A stretch of DNA of 64,000 nucleotides from Galaxea fascicularis (Eukaryota; Cnidaria; Anthozoa; Scleractinia; Euphylliidae), in the NCBI GenBank assembly GCA_948470475.1, contig OX419336.1, positions 4,094,484-4,158,483 of the forward strand, in the 5' to 3' direction. Shown here piece after piece: positions 37,001 through 46,084 of the stretch (its first letter is position 1; every line of letters starts with the position of its first letter). The notes beneath the pieces were generated by a model that had not been told where the DNA came from, made no database searches, and saw nothing but the letters and a program-made list of their open reading frames with translations. The translations under genes were made by a program, and so were the position numbers.

Positions 37001-38005
37001 TGCAGGGCCTTTGCCATGTGCTGTCGCTCAATTTTCTTTGCTACATTGCTTCGTTTCCCTCCCTCCCTCCCACATTTTGAGTAAGTATTCATTCCACTCA
37101 CCGATTGTCAGTATTTTGTTGACAGGTGCCTGAAGGTGGGCTGTAGCTTGGTCGCTATGGTGACCTCCTTGCCGCTGAGGAGATTGCTGCCCTCTGTTGC
37201 CACCTTTACGGTACCTACCCTCCAATACCATCGCCTATGGCCTAAATGTTTTAACTATCAGTCTCTCATCGTGTTTTTGTGTCGGTATTCTCCAGGTGCC
37301 GTAACATCTTCGCCATTCAACAAAACCTTACAAACATCACGATGTCACGCGAGGGAGACCTGGATCGAGCCAGACAGTATTATGAACTGCTTTACTCTAA
37401 CCCGGATGTAAGTACCTGGCCACTCGCCGCTGAACAAGAGTACTTTTTACAAGGAAAGGAGCAATGATAAATTTTCCAATTTTTCAAATTTTGTTAACTT
37501 CCATAATTTTTGCAGTCCGCGTAGAATTCCTAAGTTACGGTGATCCCTCTTGATATCTTGCTTCCACTTGGGGATTTCTATGCGGTTGACATTTTCTATT
37601 GTCGTAAATTTCGCAGTTGATACCATCTAACATGTGGGAACTGCAAATTTTGCGAAAACTACGAATATTCCGGCACAAAATGCATGCTTCTTGCATATCT
37701 CGTAACATTCACAGTTACTGTCCACCCATTTGAAATCACTCACCGACATCACCCTTATACTTTCCGATTTTTGATTTTAAAAAATGTATTTTGGAATCTT
37801 CATTCGATCCTGGATAAAGCTCCCCACTTTCTGTTTGTCTGTTATTACATAGGAGATATTGACGTCCATTGAAGAACAAGGCGCCAAATTTAATCAGAAG
37901 GAGTACGCTGACCTCTTGACACTGCAGGCGAGAAGTCAGACAATCAGAGATAACAGTGCGCATGAGCGTCGACTGCAGAAGCTGAACGAGATATTCAAGA
38001 AATGA
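16051..38005 (+). CDS. EXOC4: Exocyst complex component 4 (Sec8)
   Basis: Sec8 is a rod-like subunit of the octameric exocyst, which tethers secretory vesicles to the plasma membrane. I spliced 34 exons: 16051-16107, 16180-16220, 16535-16623, 17742-17804, 17893-18031, 19182-19270, 20098-20174, 20925-21048, 21338-21382, 21670-21722, 22849-22953, 23828-23898, 24283-24316, 24942-25046, 25175-25255, 25586-25668, 26852-26909, 27173-27265, 27678-27765, 28192-28255, 28669-28772, 29284-29357, 29825-29963, 30483-30573, 31346-31400, 32192-32239, 32722-32829, 33046-33147, 35270-35304, 35550-35664, 36064-36182, 36434-36529, 37296-37407, 37853-38005. They give 969 codons in one phase, close to the roughly 974 of the human protein. 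Family landmarks: [13 protein letters not shown] (N-terminal Sec8 domain), [23 protein letters not shown], and [20 protein letters not shown] near the C-terminus. All junctions are GT-AG. The start in exon 1 gives a short Lys/Arg/Ser leader as in vertebrates. Least certain: the exon 7 donor (GTACAT) and the exon 4 donor (GTTCCC). Confidence 0.96.
17165..17290 (+). repeat. Diverged family C repeat in EXOC4 intron 3
   Basis: 'agatagggtcttaacaaa', 'gggatagggaaatcagag' and 'gtcttaaacagggtcag' resemble in order the body of the copy at 53385-53830. A run of C follows at 17305-17318. Divergence is high, so membership is tentative. Confidence 0.45.
18078..18190. mobile_element. Short element with CCCTTTAACTCCC ends
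   Basis: It opens 'aaccctttaactcccag' and closes 'cgggagtgaaagggtaaa', an inverted pair. The interior (about 80 bp) is non-coding. A longer relative with 'caactcccaggagtga' and 'gggagttaaagggttaa' ends lies at 24560-24795 in the same gene. Confidence 0.6.
18462..18625 (+). repeat. C-rich dispersed repeat (family B), copy 1 of 3
   Basis: Order of words: 'ggtttgcatcccccacccct', 'ttccatacttttctttt', 'cccccctccccccttggaat', 'ccttctgtggg'. The same order appears at 22957-23095 and 56680-56890, all on the plus strand. It lies in an EXOC4 intron and has no coding potential. Confidence 0.75.
19321..19445. mobile_element. Palindromic MITE (family E), copy 1
   Basis: Inverted ends: 'gagttgttcaaagcatggtt' with 'gctaaccatgctttatgcaa' and flanking GGGC/GGCCC. 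A near-identical element lies at 36608-36705 in another EXOC4 intron. It is non-coding. Confidence 0.75.
19457..19682 (+). repeat. Dispersed repeat, copy 2 of 3 (family A)
   Basis: It matches 529-742 on the same strand: 'aatatcaagatg', 'tacagctctcac', 'gtatgttacat', 'ccttggtgatca', 'gaactagtgacaat'. It lies in an EXOC4 intron directly after the family E element. Confidence 0.75.
20401..20551. mobile_element. Palindromic MITE with GGATAGCGCTATCC core
   Basis: It begins 'ggccccggttgttcaaaggc' and ends 'ccaacgtttgaacaacctgg'. Internal copies of 'tatccactggata' lie in both orientations. The ends are related to those of other elements in the window (GGCCCGGTTGTTC). Confidence 0.7.
22410..22646. 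mobile_element. MITE with GGGCCCGGTTGT ends, copy 1
   Basis: The left end 'gggcccggttgtccgaaagc' followed by 'gattaacgttaatcc' is matched inverted by the right end ('ggattaggttaatcgg', 'cgaacaaccaggccca'). A second, partial copy lies in reverse orientation at 46085-46257. Confidence 0.75.
22957..23095 (+). repeat. Family B repeat abutting the EXOC4 exon 11 donor
   Basis: The shared sequence ('attgtgtgg', 'ccagaaa', C-runs, 'tttgctacccccctcccc', 'ccctctgtgggtgaggt') begins only a few bases after the GTACATT donor at 22954. The match with the copy near 56680 extends to this left edge. Confidence 0.65.
24016..24246. mobile_element. MITE with GGGGCC...TCCCGGTAA ends
   Basis: Left 'aggggccatttatcaaagct' with 'cccggtaa'; right 'gttaccgggacttttgagaa' with 'cgggtccc'. 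The arms are inverted copies. It is similar in design to the element at 63754-63940. It lies in an EXOC4 intron. Confidence 0.65.
24560..24795. mobile_element. Element with CAACTCCCAGGAGTGA / GGGAGTTAAAGGG ends
   Basis: The ends are an inverted pair; the AT-rich interior has no frame. It belongs to the same end-type as 18078-18190 and perhaps 529-742. Confidence 0.5.
25761..26029. mobile_element. 269-bp near-perfect palindrome of CATAAG hexamers
   Basis: It is flanked by TAA direct repeats at 25758-25760 and 26030-26032. The ends are GGGCTGGTTCACACTTTGAC and its complement. Each arm is mostly (CATAAG)n with the variant CATAAA, interrupted by an internal copy of the end word ('gtgtgaaccagggtta'). 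The arms fold on 'ggaatggaagtttttccatt'. The 3-bp TAA duplication and GGG ends fit the PIF/Harbinger group of MITEs. Overlapping open frames of KHKHKH or YAYAYA type are artefacts of the hexamer. Confidence 0.85.
30104..30270 (+). mobile_element. tRNA-derived SINE in EXOC4 intron 23
   Basis: A tRNA-like head holds an A-box-like 'tagttcagttcgtagagc' at about 30116-30133 and a B box 'gagttcgactcc' at about 30159-30170. A non-tRNA tail follows with a small hairpin ('agcctgag', T-run, 'caggct'). The acceptor stem does not pair as a functional tRNA would, and the tail continues, so this is a SINE and not a tRNA gene. Confidence 0.65.
30845..30886 (+). repeat. TTA/ATT trinucleotide microsatellite
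   Basis: About 12 units of ATT with one interrupting 'atc', in an EXOC4 intron. Likely length-polymorphic. Confidence 0.8.
30948..31258. mobile_element. Hairpin element with TTAGTATATACTAAAAC motifs
   Basis: 'ttagtatatactaaaac' occurs at about 30951-30967 and again at 31131-31147. A strong hairpin follows: 'tgttggtggctagttgtgga' pairs with 'ccaccactagccaccaacac' around a loop with 'ttcaccgcttcgcgg'. The left part carries 'gcgcgcgctgattggct', similar in style to 31725-32035. Confidence 0.65.
31725..32035. mobile_element. Hairpin-type MITE in EXOC4 intron 25
   Basis: Complementary segments 'gtgatttcaaa' / 'tttgaaatcac' and 'caattttcgtctgaaatcat' / 'atgatttcagaccaaattgc' surround a CGCGCTGCGCG-like loop. 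The left end has 'gaaatctgattggctc'. It is non-coding. Confidence 0.6.
33209..33260. repeat. Short hairpin 'aacctcgttcccaggacc'
   Basis: An 18-base arm and its exact complement are separated by about 16 bases. It lies 60 bases after EXOC4 exon 28. It may be a minimal MITE. Confidence 0.75.
33893..34133. mobile_element. MITE with TAGACTGC..GCAGTC ends
   Basis: Left 'gtagactgcaggcagtccat'; right 'gggactgctcgcagtctagc', an inverted pair. The interior has an A-run and 'ggactggagagaggactgga', a tandem duplication. It lies in the large EXOC4 intron 28. Confidence 0.65.
34721..34833. mobile_element. Hairpin MITE with GTCACGCAACCTTT arms
   Basis: 'acgtctaccctcctacgc' and 'ggttcgtcacgcaaccttt' pair with 'aaaggttgtgtgacgaatc' and 'gcgtaggaggctattaaacgt' around a loop of a few bases. 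It lies in EXOC4 intron 28. Confidence 0.8.
36608..36705. mobile_element. Palindromic MITE (family E), copy 2
   Basis: 'gggccgagttgttcaaagca' and 'tggttcgagcaacttggccc' are inverted ends; 'ggttagcgctaacc' forms an internal palindrome. It matches 19321-19445. Confidence 0.8.
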
Positions 38006-38470
38006 TTAGAAGGCTTAACAGCTGACGAATAATCTTCGGTCTGTTTGGACCCCGGATAAGTAACTTACGGTCTTTATACACTTTTGGTCTCCGCAGCCAG
38101 TGTAAAGTGAAGTGGAAAGTGCTGCTTAATATTTTACGCTGTTATTTGTTCGGATTGCATCCCAGTGTAAAACTTACAGGTCATTGTATTTCTAAGGTAT
38201 TTGCAGTTATGATAATTGCAAAATCTGGCATTCAATATTCAAATGACGGTTAGTGGACAATACTTTCCTGTGGTACTTAAAAATGTTTCCCATTGTAAGC
38301 CTATGGATGACCTTCTAAAGGCGTGAAAATTCCAAATGTAAACTACTGGGGAGTCCTTTCTTACCGTGGTACTGTTAATTACGCTGTAGATTATGCTTTA
38401 AAGCGGGACAACCTTTTGTTATTTGCATTTTTATAGTACACTCAACAAAATTACTCAATTCTGATTTGTC

Positions 38471-38499
38471 GAGAGCAGTACAATGATTGTACTGCTCTC
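38471..38499. repeat. Perfect 14-bp-stem hairpin
   Basis: 'gagagcagtacaat', one base, then the exact complement. It lies 466 bases after the EXOC4 stop and may fall in the 3' UTR. The role is unknown; it could be the core of a small foldback element. Confidence 0.8.
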
Positions 38500-38816
38500 A
38501 GTAAAAGAAAGAAAAACTTGTCACCATACGCTCACGTTCTCGAGAAAACCCGTAATTTGGTCAATTCACGTTGTTGTTTTGCAGAGGACGGTAAAGAAAT
38601 GTACTAAAATGTTTTTTCTTTCTCTTTCTTTGCTTTTTCATGTTAAAGAAATTAGAATAATCGCGAAAGAGTTACACAAACGAGAAATTGTATTTTGAAA
38701 TGACGTTTTCGTTGCCGTCGCCGTCGTAGAATCTTAAGCTCCCTATTAAGCTTTCATGACAACGGCACGTAAGTTTGTAATTTTGTTGAATGTACTATAA
38801 ATAAAACATCGACAAC

Positions 38817-38950
38817 CTTCTCGTACAATTCGGGATTAATAGATAATCGTGATTTTGAAAGTTCTCAAGTTGCACTCGCCTAAAGGCTCGTGCAATTTTG
38901 AGAACTTTCAAAATCATTCGTAGCTATTAATCCCGAATTGTACTCGAGGA
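38817..38950. mobile_element. Hairpin MITE, about 134 bp
   Basis: 'ctcgtacaattcgggattaa' pairs with 'ttaatcccgaattgtactcg' and 'gattttgaaagttctcaa' with 'ttgagaactttcaaaatc'. The loop holds 'actcgcctaaaggctcgt'. It is similar in design to 30948-31258 and 31725-32035. Confidence 0.8.
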
Positions 38951-40150
38951 CGTATGCAATTTCCTATACAAATTTTTCATATAAAAATTGAACAAATGGT
39001 AAGTCGGCTTAAAAATGCCATCGCTGGAAACAAAATGAAGTGCGAATTGTGGAGACAATTCGATGACAAGACTGTCTTCAGAAAATAAAGTCATCTTTTA
39101 ATAAAATATATAATTAGTTAAAATAAGAAAATGTACATCTTACATCTTGTTAACAAACAATATTTGGTTGCAATGTCTAGTATATTCTGTGTAAGTTGCA
39201 AATTATGTAAGTGCCTGGAAGTTCTTTTCGTGTTGACAGCAACATGTTTATTATATTGCTCAAAAGTAAACTTGTTTTCAGCGCTTTGGGGTCCTTTTTT
39301 TTTTTTCAGAAACTAGGGAAATTATTAAACTTATATTGTAGCGGTCGTAGTGGCAAAAGCAAAAACAGAGAATTAAGAGATGAGTGATTTTAAATCGTCA
39401 ATCAGTGACATTCGTCTTGATCCTTCCTTTGCATGTTTTCAGTGTAGTACTGTTGCCTCAGGCTAACAAACGTCCCTCTCATTTTTACGGACAGCATTTT
39501 TATCTCTCCCAGACAACGAGGCAATAACGACGACAAATTTAGAACATTTACACAAAATGCACCTCCAAATTCTTTAAGCTGCGCTTCTCTTCAGGAATAG
39601 TTTGAGGCAACTGATTCAAGAATGTTACCCGACACTAATACTGCTGTTAATGACTTGAATAGAGGAATACTCCCATTAGAAGTTTTAAAGTCTCTCTTCC
39701 TGGGAGCCTTACAGACGGTTCCATTGTTTCAGAGTTTTGTGCACGTGTTGGCCTCCTTTCAAAGGCCCTTGAACAGCTACATTTTGTATTTCTCTCTCTT
39801 ACTTGAGTCTTAAGCCATTTCTGCTGTTGGAGAAAGTCCTTTGTTATCGAGTAGAATTTTCGATACTCCTTACAACAAGACTTGAGGTGCTTCCTGTTGT
39901 GCGAGTCCCATTTAGACTTGCTGTGCAGTCATTTTTTGGCGTTCGTAAAGAGGCTGCTCAAATTGGCTACCGAAGTTGACTTTTCGATGCTCGGGTTTAC
40001 TGTATGTAACTTAAATTTGCTGACCAGCCGAATTATGAAATTAGATTCGATATCTTCCGACAGCCTTCGGCGTACCAACCTTATTCAAAGCTAATAATAT
40101 TAAAACTGAAGAGAAGGTTAAAATCTAAAACGATGTAAAAAAAAATAAGG

Positions 40151-43100
40151 TTAATCTTGCATAGCGAACCAGGGATGCTGAAGAACTTCTGTCAGTGTTG
40201 GTCGTTTCGCTGGGACTGTGTTGAGAAGAGACGAGATCAGATTCTTCACCTCTGTTGAGAAAGAGAAGACGCGAGTTTAAATATACCTCTGATACTCTGT
40301 GAGTCATCTAAAGAATGCTGGAAGAGTAAGGCCATCACAGGGCTAATAGTGAAAAAAAGAAATTAATTAAAATTAAGAAAAACTATCGCTATAACTCATC
40401 AGATTTAAAAACAATGATGGATTGTAGGCTGCTGGCTTAAAATAAAATCTCACTGAGATAACTCAGTACAGATCAGGCACTAACTGTGGCAAAACCAGAT
40501 GAATCTTAAACTTCAAAAGAAAGACCAACGGATGGAAACGTTTCCGACGAAATCCGAAAATTGTCCGAAGATGACGGAGGATGTGAACCATATTATACCC
40601 GACCGACACCACCAAAGTTCCCTATCTTTTGAGTCTAAATGCGATATCTGGAAACAGTTAGATAGTGGACAGTATTTTTTATCTTGAGACTTACCTGGTG
40701 AAAGATGTTCAGGAAGGCGAGGCGCCATGTTCAGAGATTGCTCGGGTTTATCAAACGCCATAACTGGGGACAAGGTTTCAACCAAAAGGATTCCTATTTG
40801 CCAAACAGTGCCTTGGCAGCCGTCATACTTTCCTGTACGAAAGAACTCGGGCGGTGTGTACGCATTGGTACCTGGAACAAGCCAAGAGGATGTAATCCGC
40901 TAAGTCAAGTAGTATAAATGATGATCCAAAAAGGGTTTTGCTGTAAAAGGCCTTATGAAGTCCATATGTAAGGTCATTTCTCTTCCTAGGACCCTCCCAG
41001 CAACCAAGACAGTGAAAGCGAGATATCTGTTAGTTATGCCTGAATGCTTTTGAGTGGTATGCCATGGAATATCCCACGCGTCACTTGTATTTGTTCGTAT
41101 TCAAACCCGCCTAAAGGCTGGTGTGTATGCAAAGACACACCTTGTTAAAAAAGATAGCCCTACCCAATCAACACGGTGCACGATCGATAGGAAGGTTCAG
41201 TGGAATACTTACGGTTATACAACGGCTTTCCTGCATTCTGATTGACTGTATTTTCTGTAGCATGGTATAACTGAATTTATACCATGCGGTAGAGAATACA
41301 GCCAATCAGAATGCGAGAAAGCCGTTGTGTATTCGTCGGTATTTCACCGAACCTTCCCATCGTGCACTGCATCGATTATGTAATGCCACGTATTTTGTAT
41401 GACATAGTATAAAATAGAAATGCAAGGCTTTCTCGGGGTATACCATAGAATATCCCACTCGTCACTTATATTTGTGTATACGAAGAAAGTACAAGTGACT
41501 CGTGGGATAATCCACGGTATACCACTCGAAAGCATTACATAACTAGTATTTATGACGTAATCCTTAGCGAGGGCCGGCTCGTCAGTCCCATACTTGAAAA
41601 AACGAGGTTGCAATGTTCCTCGCTAATTGTTTTAAATGTGGTAGTAACCTCTGAACTTCATTTTTGTTCTCACCTCGAAATTTAACAAACGGCTTTTCCT
41701 GGACCTCTGAAGCCAACCCAAAATCTATCAACTTAGCTTCGTCACTGTGCAGGTCTACTAGGATGTTCTCAGGCTTCAAATCTCGGTGAATGACTCCATT
41801 TTCCTCGCAGTTGATGTTAGCTTCAATGATCTGGAAAAAGTACCTACGAGCTTCCTTCTCAGAGAGTGTGACTTTTAGCTGCAGAATGTCAAACAAGTCC
41901 TTGCACATTTCTGGCCTTTCCATCACATAAACGTAGTGTTCTTCCGTTGTTAAAACTTCGTATATCTTGACCACGTGACGGTGTTGGGCCTTGTTTTGGA
42001 GAAAAGCCTCTGTTGGAACTTGCATGCCATTAATCTGAAACAGGTAGGAATATGGGTTTGCAGTCAGTAATGGGTCAACTACGATATGCCGTCACTTTCA
42101 GAAACCCACCCCCCCCCCCCCCATTCCCCCACACTCCTATGTGAGGCTGCAGAATGGGATTAATGAATTAAGACGATTCATACAGTACTTTGTCATTTTC
42201 ATTTTCAAAATTAGCGTGTAGTTTAGAGAGAATATGTGAACTTAACAGAGCCTTGAAGTTTTGAAAAATTCAGGGCTCAAGGGACTTCCCTTTGGGACCC
42301 TGAAGGCAACTGAGCTTTCAGGCCGAACGTGAAATGACTTGATTTGGTTTTGTTTAATGAAGTCATCCACGTATTGCAACTGGACTAAATATTGCATCTC
42401 TGTAAGAGCATGTTAAATAATGAAGTGCGGTTATTGTAGTATGTGACTCACCTCCTTGAGTTCTCGTACCGTCTCCTTTGAAACAAATTTGAGAGCCACC
42501 TGGAGCGAATGCAATTAAAAATCATAATCTTAATTAAAATATAAAAATGTCTAATTAAAAGTCATCTGTAGTAAGGAAACTTCTAGTCCGCAAAGCTCTT
42601 CGTGCATTTTGTCGATGAATTTCGGCCACTTGGTAAAATACATTTTTAAAGTTCTTTAGTTCATTTTGGGTCTAATTGTCTTTTCTAATTAGAGAAACTA
42701 GCTCAAGTGATTAGGGTCCCAATGGGCTCCGGGGCTCCATGATAAAACGATCCAGGCAAAAATGGTCACGGCTCCAGGCAGTGAAACGATCGGGCTCTGA
42801 GCTCAATGCAGGGCAAAAATGTCAGGACTCTAGGGCTCCAGGGGCTCCCCCTTTGGGACTTTGAGTAATTAGTTCACCCACTGGTCGTATGATATTCGAG
42901 AAGCGACAGAGAGCTCTGGAATCTGGTATGCGAAGACGGGCTGGTAAGCGAAGTTAGCATTGGCTATGCGTGAAATTATTTCCCTGCATATCCGAGAGAC
43001 CACTGTTCTGTCCTTACCGGTAAACTGTCTGCCTTTCGAGTGGCTGCCACGACTTGACCAAAGGAACCATAACCAATCACATCACCAAGATCATAGTTGG

Positions 43101-45413
43101 CAAGATGACCTGAATAAAGGGCAAGAAAATAGATATTTGACGACTTACAATGATCGAAAGAACAAACCAAAGGACGGACGAATGCATTGAAGGACGATAC
43201 AAAAGAACGGATGGAGGGAGGGGAGGGAGGGATCGCTGGCTGGCTGGATGGAGGGACGGTGGGTGTAATGGTGGGTAGTAAGAGGGATAAACATACACAC
43301 AGGTGGATGGGTCACCAGCTGGATGAATAAATGGAGGAAAATCAAATCACCCGCTGAGTGATGTAAAATCGAGGAAGCGAGAAACAGAACCACCAAAAAC
43401 TCAACCCAAATGTATCACTGAGAGAGTCTTGGATGAACATACGGGACACCTGTTTGAAGGTCAGTTACTTGTCACACACTGTTCAGTTCTACACATGGGT
43501 GCAGGCTCAGCTCGATGGACGCTCAGGTGTAAAATTTAGATAAGTTTATAGAATTCTGGATTTTCTAATCCATTATTATTTTATGAATCAAGGTTCAAAA
43601 TGAGAGGATACATACGATCTGAGCTGATTTTCTTGACAAACTCTGCTCGGTCGATTTCTCCTCTTCCTGAGTCGAATAAACTTGAGTTACTCGAGATCGA
43701 AGAATAGCAGAGAGTTTGTTGTTCTTTTATATCAAACCATTCTTGTACCTGGAAAACACAAACAGTTCGTCAATGGTGCCATGATGCAACTGATACATGG
43801 TACATGGGATAAAAGAAATTTTCTGAAAAAGTCAACCCTTTTAGTGGATGTCCTTTTATTTTGTAACTTTCGCGAGATGACATAAAAAACATTCAGTGTT
43901 GGTGATAAAGGAATTAAAGACCTTAGCAACATCGGCTGCTGCGCAAAGCCCGAAATTGGAACCGGTGATCTGTGTGATAACAATGCATTACCTTACCGAC
44001 TGAGTTATAAGGCAAATTGTGAGGCCAGTCTGTGAATCCGTCATATAACTGTGGCAGGCAAAGAAGTAATGCTTCAATGAAATTATCTATAATTTCCTCT
44101 TTCGTAGCATAGAATGTTACCATTTCAAGATACTTTACACCATATTTTGCAGAAGGGGCTCTGTCATAGGAGTTTGCTGTTTTCGGCGAAAACTACATAG
44201 AAAGGCTAGTTAATGACTTTACCGGCTCATGCTGAAACATTCCTTGAAATGTGGGAGAGAGAGATCACTCGATTTTTGCAGAAAAAGTCATCCGTATTAT
44301 ATTTCTGGCCATGGCTTCAAGATAAAGCGCGAGAACTTGAAAAATTTAGGCTAATTTTGCAAAAGGCAATCCATTTCCATCCTTGTCATCCGTAACTGAA
44401 GAAGACGGTATTTAGTCTCAGTGCAGTAACACAGTCCTGAGTAAATAAACTGCTTCGTTATTTTCGTTTTTCACGGCCTTGATTTAAAGACGTCTTTCAG
44501 CATTTTACAGCGGGCCGAAATAGTATGACAGAGCTCCTTTCATATCGATTATATTTACCAGTCCTTTAGCACTGAGTGTCACTTACTTTGGGATCGAGGT
44601 AGAGATTTGCCTTGTTAATGCTTTCTTTTTCCAATGAATATTTTTCGGACTCACTCCATGCGTTTCTGAACTGTAGTCTTTGAGAAAAAGAACGCAAACG
44701 GAAGTTGTGAATCTCTCGAACTTCTGCAATTGACGCAATTCAAAACTCAAATGTCGTACAGTTTCACTCTTATTATTGTCCATAGCAGCTATTGAGCGCT
44801 CACCTTTTCTTTTTGGAACTGGTTTTTGGCTTTCCTTCGCTGAAGAAAGCCTGTAAAAAATGGTGCCGGGTAAAAAGAGAAGAACAGTTACTTAGCAAGT
44901 TAAGCTTGAATCACACGTACATGACTCACAGTTACAAGAACATTCAATTTCAATGAGAGACCAAAGTAAAAAAGAATCGGTTTGTAAAAAGTGTTTAGAA
45001 AGAAGTGAGTAATGATTTTCATTTCAAAACTTTGAATTTTGTTTCGCAATACTAAAGTTTTGCAAATTTAGTTAACTCCTAAAACTAACAAACAGTATTT
45101 TATCATAATAATCTTAATTTGATCTCGTGTACAGTGCTGTGCTGTGTGAAGAAAATAGCCAGTAAGGAGACTTTCACTGATGCGTATTCAGTGTTTACAG
45201 AATTCTTCGTACTTTCAAAACACTTTCTTTTGTGTCAAGTCGTCAGAAAAAACTTACCCTTTTTAACACTCTAGGTTTTTCACTTAGATAAGCTGCAGCC
45301 CCAGTAGCCTTTGAGCTAGAGATTTGTTCTTCCGCTATACGGGGTCGTTTCTCTCCATTTGTACTCGACGATTGACGAGTCCTCTTCAAACTGAGTTTGT
45401 TTTTCTCGGACAT
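40151..45413 (-). CDS. PIM-family serine/threonine protein kinase
   Basis: Nine minus-strand exons: 45413-45258, 44850-44804, 44677-44587, 43748-43616, 43109-43018, 42499-42452, 42034-41674, 40871-40695, 40251-40151. They give 401 codons and keep phase throughout. The kinase domain spans about residues 148-398: Gly-rich loop G155-Y-G-S-F-G160-x-V, catalytic lysine K177 in VALK, hinge E-R-P-E at 228-231, HRDLKPEN at 272-279, DFG at 293-295, and Y-T-P-P-E at 314-318. The hinge proline and the PPE motif are hallmarks of PIM kinases, which are constitutively active and promote survival and growth in vertebrates. All catalytic residues are present. Unlike vertebrate PIM1 (short leader), about 142 residues precede the domain; they are Lys/Ser-rich and low in complexity. 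PIM-like genes may be multicopy in cnidarians, so a one-to-one orthologue is not claimed. Exon 2 (47 bp) is the least certain. Confidence 0.9.
41044..41537. mobile_element. Compound palindromic element, about 490 bp
   Basis: Outer inverted ends: 'tgcttttgagtggtatgcca' with 'aatatcccacgcgtcacttg', mirrored by 'caagtgactcgtgggata' and 'ggtataccactcgaaagca'. Inside is a second palindrome (about 41174-41375): 'ggaaggttcagtg' ... 'ttataccatgcgg' ... 'cgaaccttcc'. A third partial copy of the outer word lies at 41438-41470. It sits in the intron between kinase exons 7 and 8. Confidence 0.75.
42710..42855. repeat. Low-complexity GGGCTCC-rich stretch
   Basis: Degenerate reiteration of 'gggctcc', 'aacgatc' and 'ggcaaaaatg' with imperfectly inverted flanks ('gggtcccaatgggctcc' and 'ggctccccctttgggac'). 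It is perhaps an old element; coding content was not seen. Confidence 0.45.
44157..44541 (-). mobile_element. Non-autonomous DNA element, copy 2 (family of 14074-14421)
   Basis: Read on the minus strand it shares 'gtcatactatttcgg', 'actcaggact', 'actgagactaaatac' and 'atggaaatggattgc' with the plus-strand copy. The ends are more decayed ('gagctctgtcat'; 'atgacagagcccctt'). It lies in a kinase intron and is non-coding. Confidence 0.75.
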
Positions 45414-45731
45414 AATTGATCCGTTAAAACATAAAAAATACTGAAAGACTTTGTCTCACAGAAAAGACGCGGTTTGGGAATTCTCCTGTTTCGAACAATA
45501 AGCCGATCTGCACACAAGTAATAATGGAAACCCTCCTCTGTGACGATTTCCGATACTCTGCTCGCGCTTTGGAACTCATGATCAGTGTTAGTTAAAGCGT
45601 GCGCACGAAAACTATAAAAAACAGTACCAAAAGAAAATTCGTGTACTCTAATGACGAGCGGATGACTTAGTAAGAATAGAGGTACGAAAGGAGCCGCAGG
45701 CGAGTAGAGTGACTTGAAATTTTTACCACAA

Positions 45732-45912
45732 TAGAGCGTGCTCACATGACGTCACGGCGGCCATGTTGGTGTACCAAAACGAGGAAAGTCAGGAAATAGT
45801 GGCCATATTGGTGTACTAACCCTCTGGAAATTGAACACTATTTTTATGCAAATACTTTCTTTTGTTTCATAAGACCAATATGGCCGCTGGTCGCGTGAGT
45901 GAAAACGCTCGA
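45732..45912. mobile_element. MITE with a CRE site, upstream of the kinase
   Basis: Left 'gagcgtgctcacatgacgtc' and 'acggcggccatgttggt'; right 'accaatatggccgctggtcg' and 'cgtgagtgaaaacgctc', an inverted pair. A perfect TGACGTCA lies at 45747-45754 and YY1-like GGCCAT words lie in both arms, about 330-490 bp upstream of the kinase start codon. Confidence 0.75.
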
Positions 45913-46084
45913 TACATTGTTTTTCTATTTTCTTCGAATGATGATTTCATTTGCGAGTCTTTTCATTAATCGCAGTCAATTAACTTATTTAGACCAAGCA
46001 AAACGCGAGGTTTACACCATCTAATGTAAAAAGTCGTATGCTTTTGTTGCTCTTCCAAAAAACACTTTTGGACCGAAATTACTT

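Larger units (their letters stand above)
38006..40150. other. Intergenic DNA between convergent EXOC4 and kinase genes
   Basis: It holds the 3' UTRs of both genes. An AATAAA at 38799-38804 is a possible EXOC4 polyadenylation signal, though an earlier one may be used. Two hairpins are listed separately. A GACGTTTTCGTTGCCGTCGC stretch at about 38702 has a relative near 47634 and is probably a repeat remnant. No gene was seen. Confidence 0.55.

Noticed and set aside
43077..43396. Pro/His/Ser-rich minus-strand frames upstream of the kinase Gly-loop exon
   Set aside because: They come from a GGATGGA/GGGAGG low-complexity stretch in the intron; the real exon starts at 43109 after a clear acceptor.
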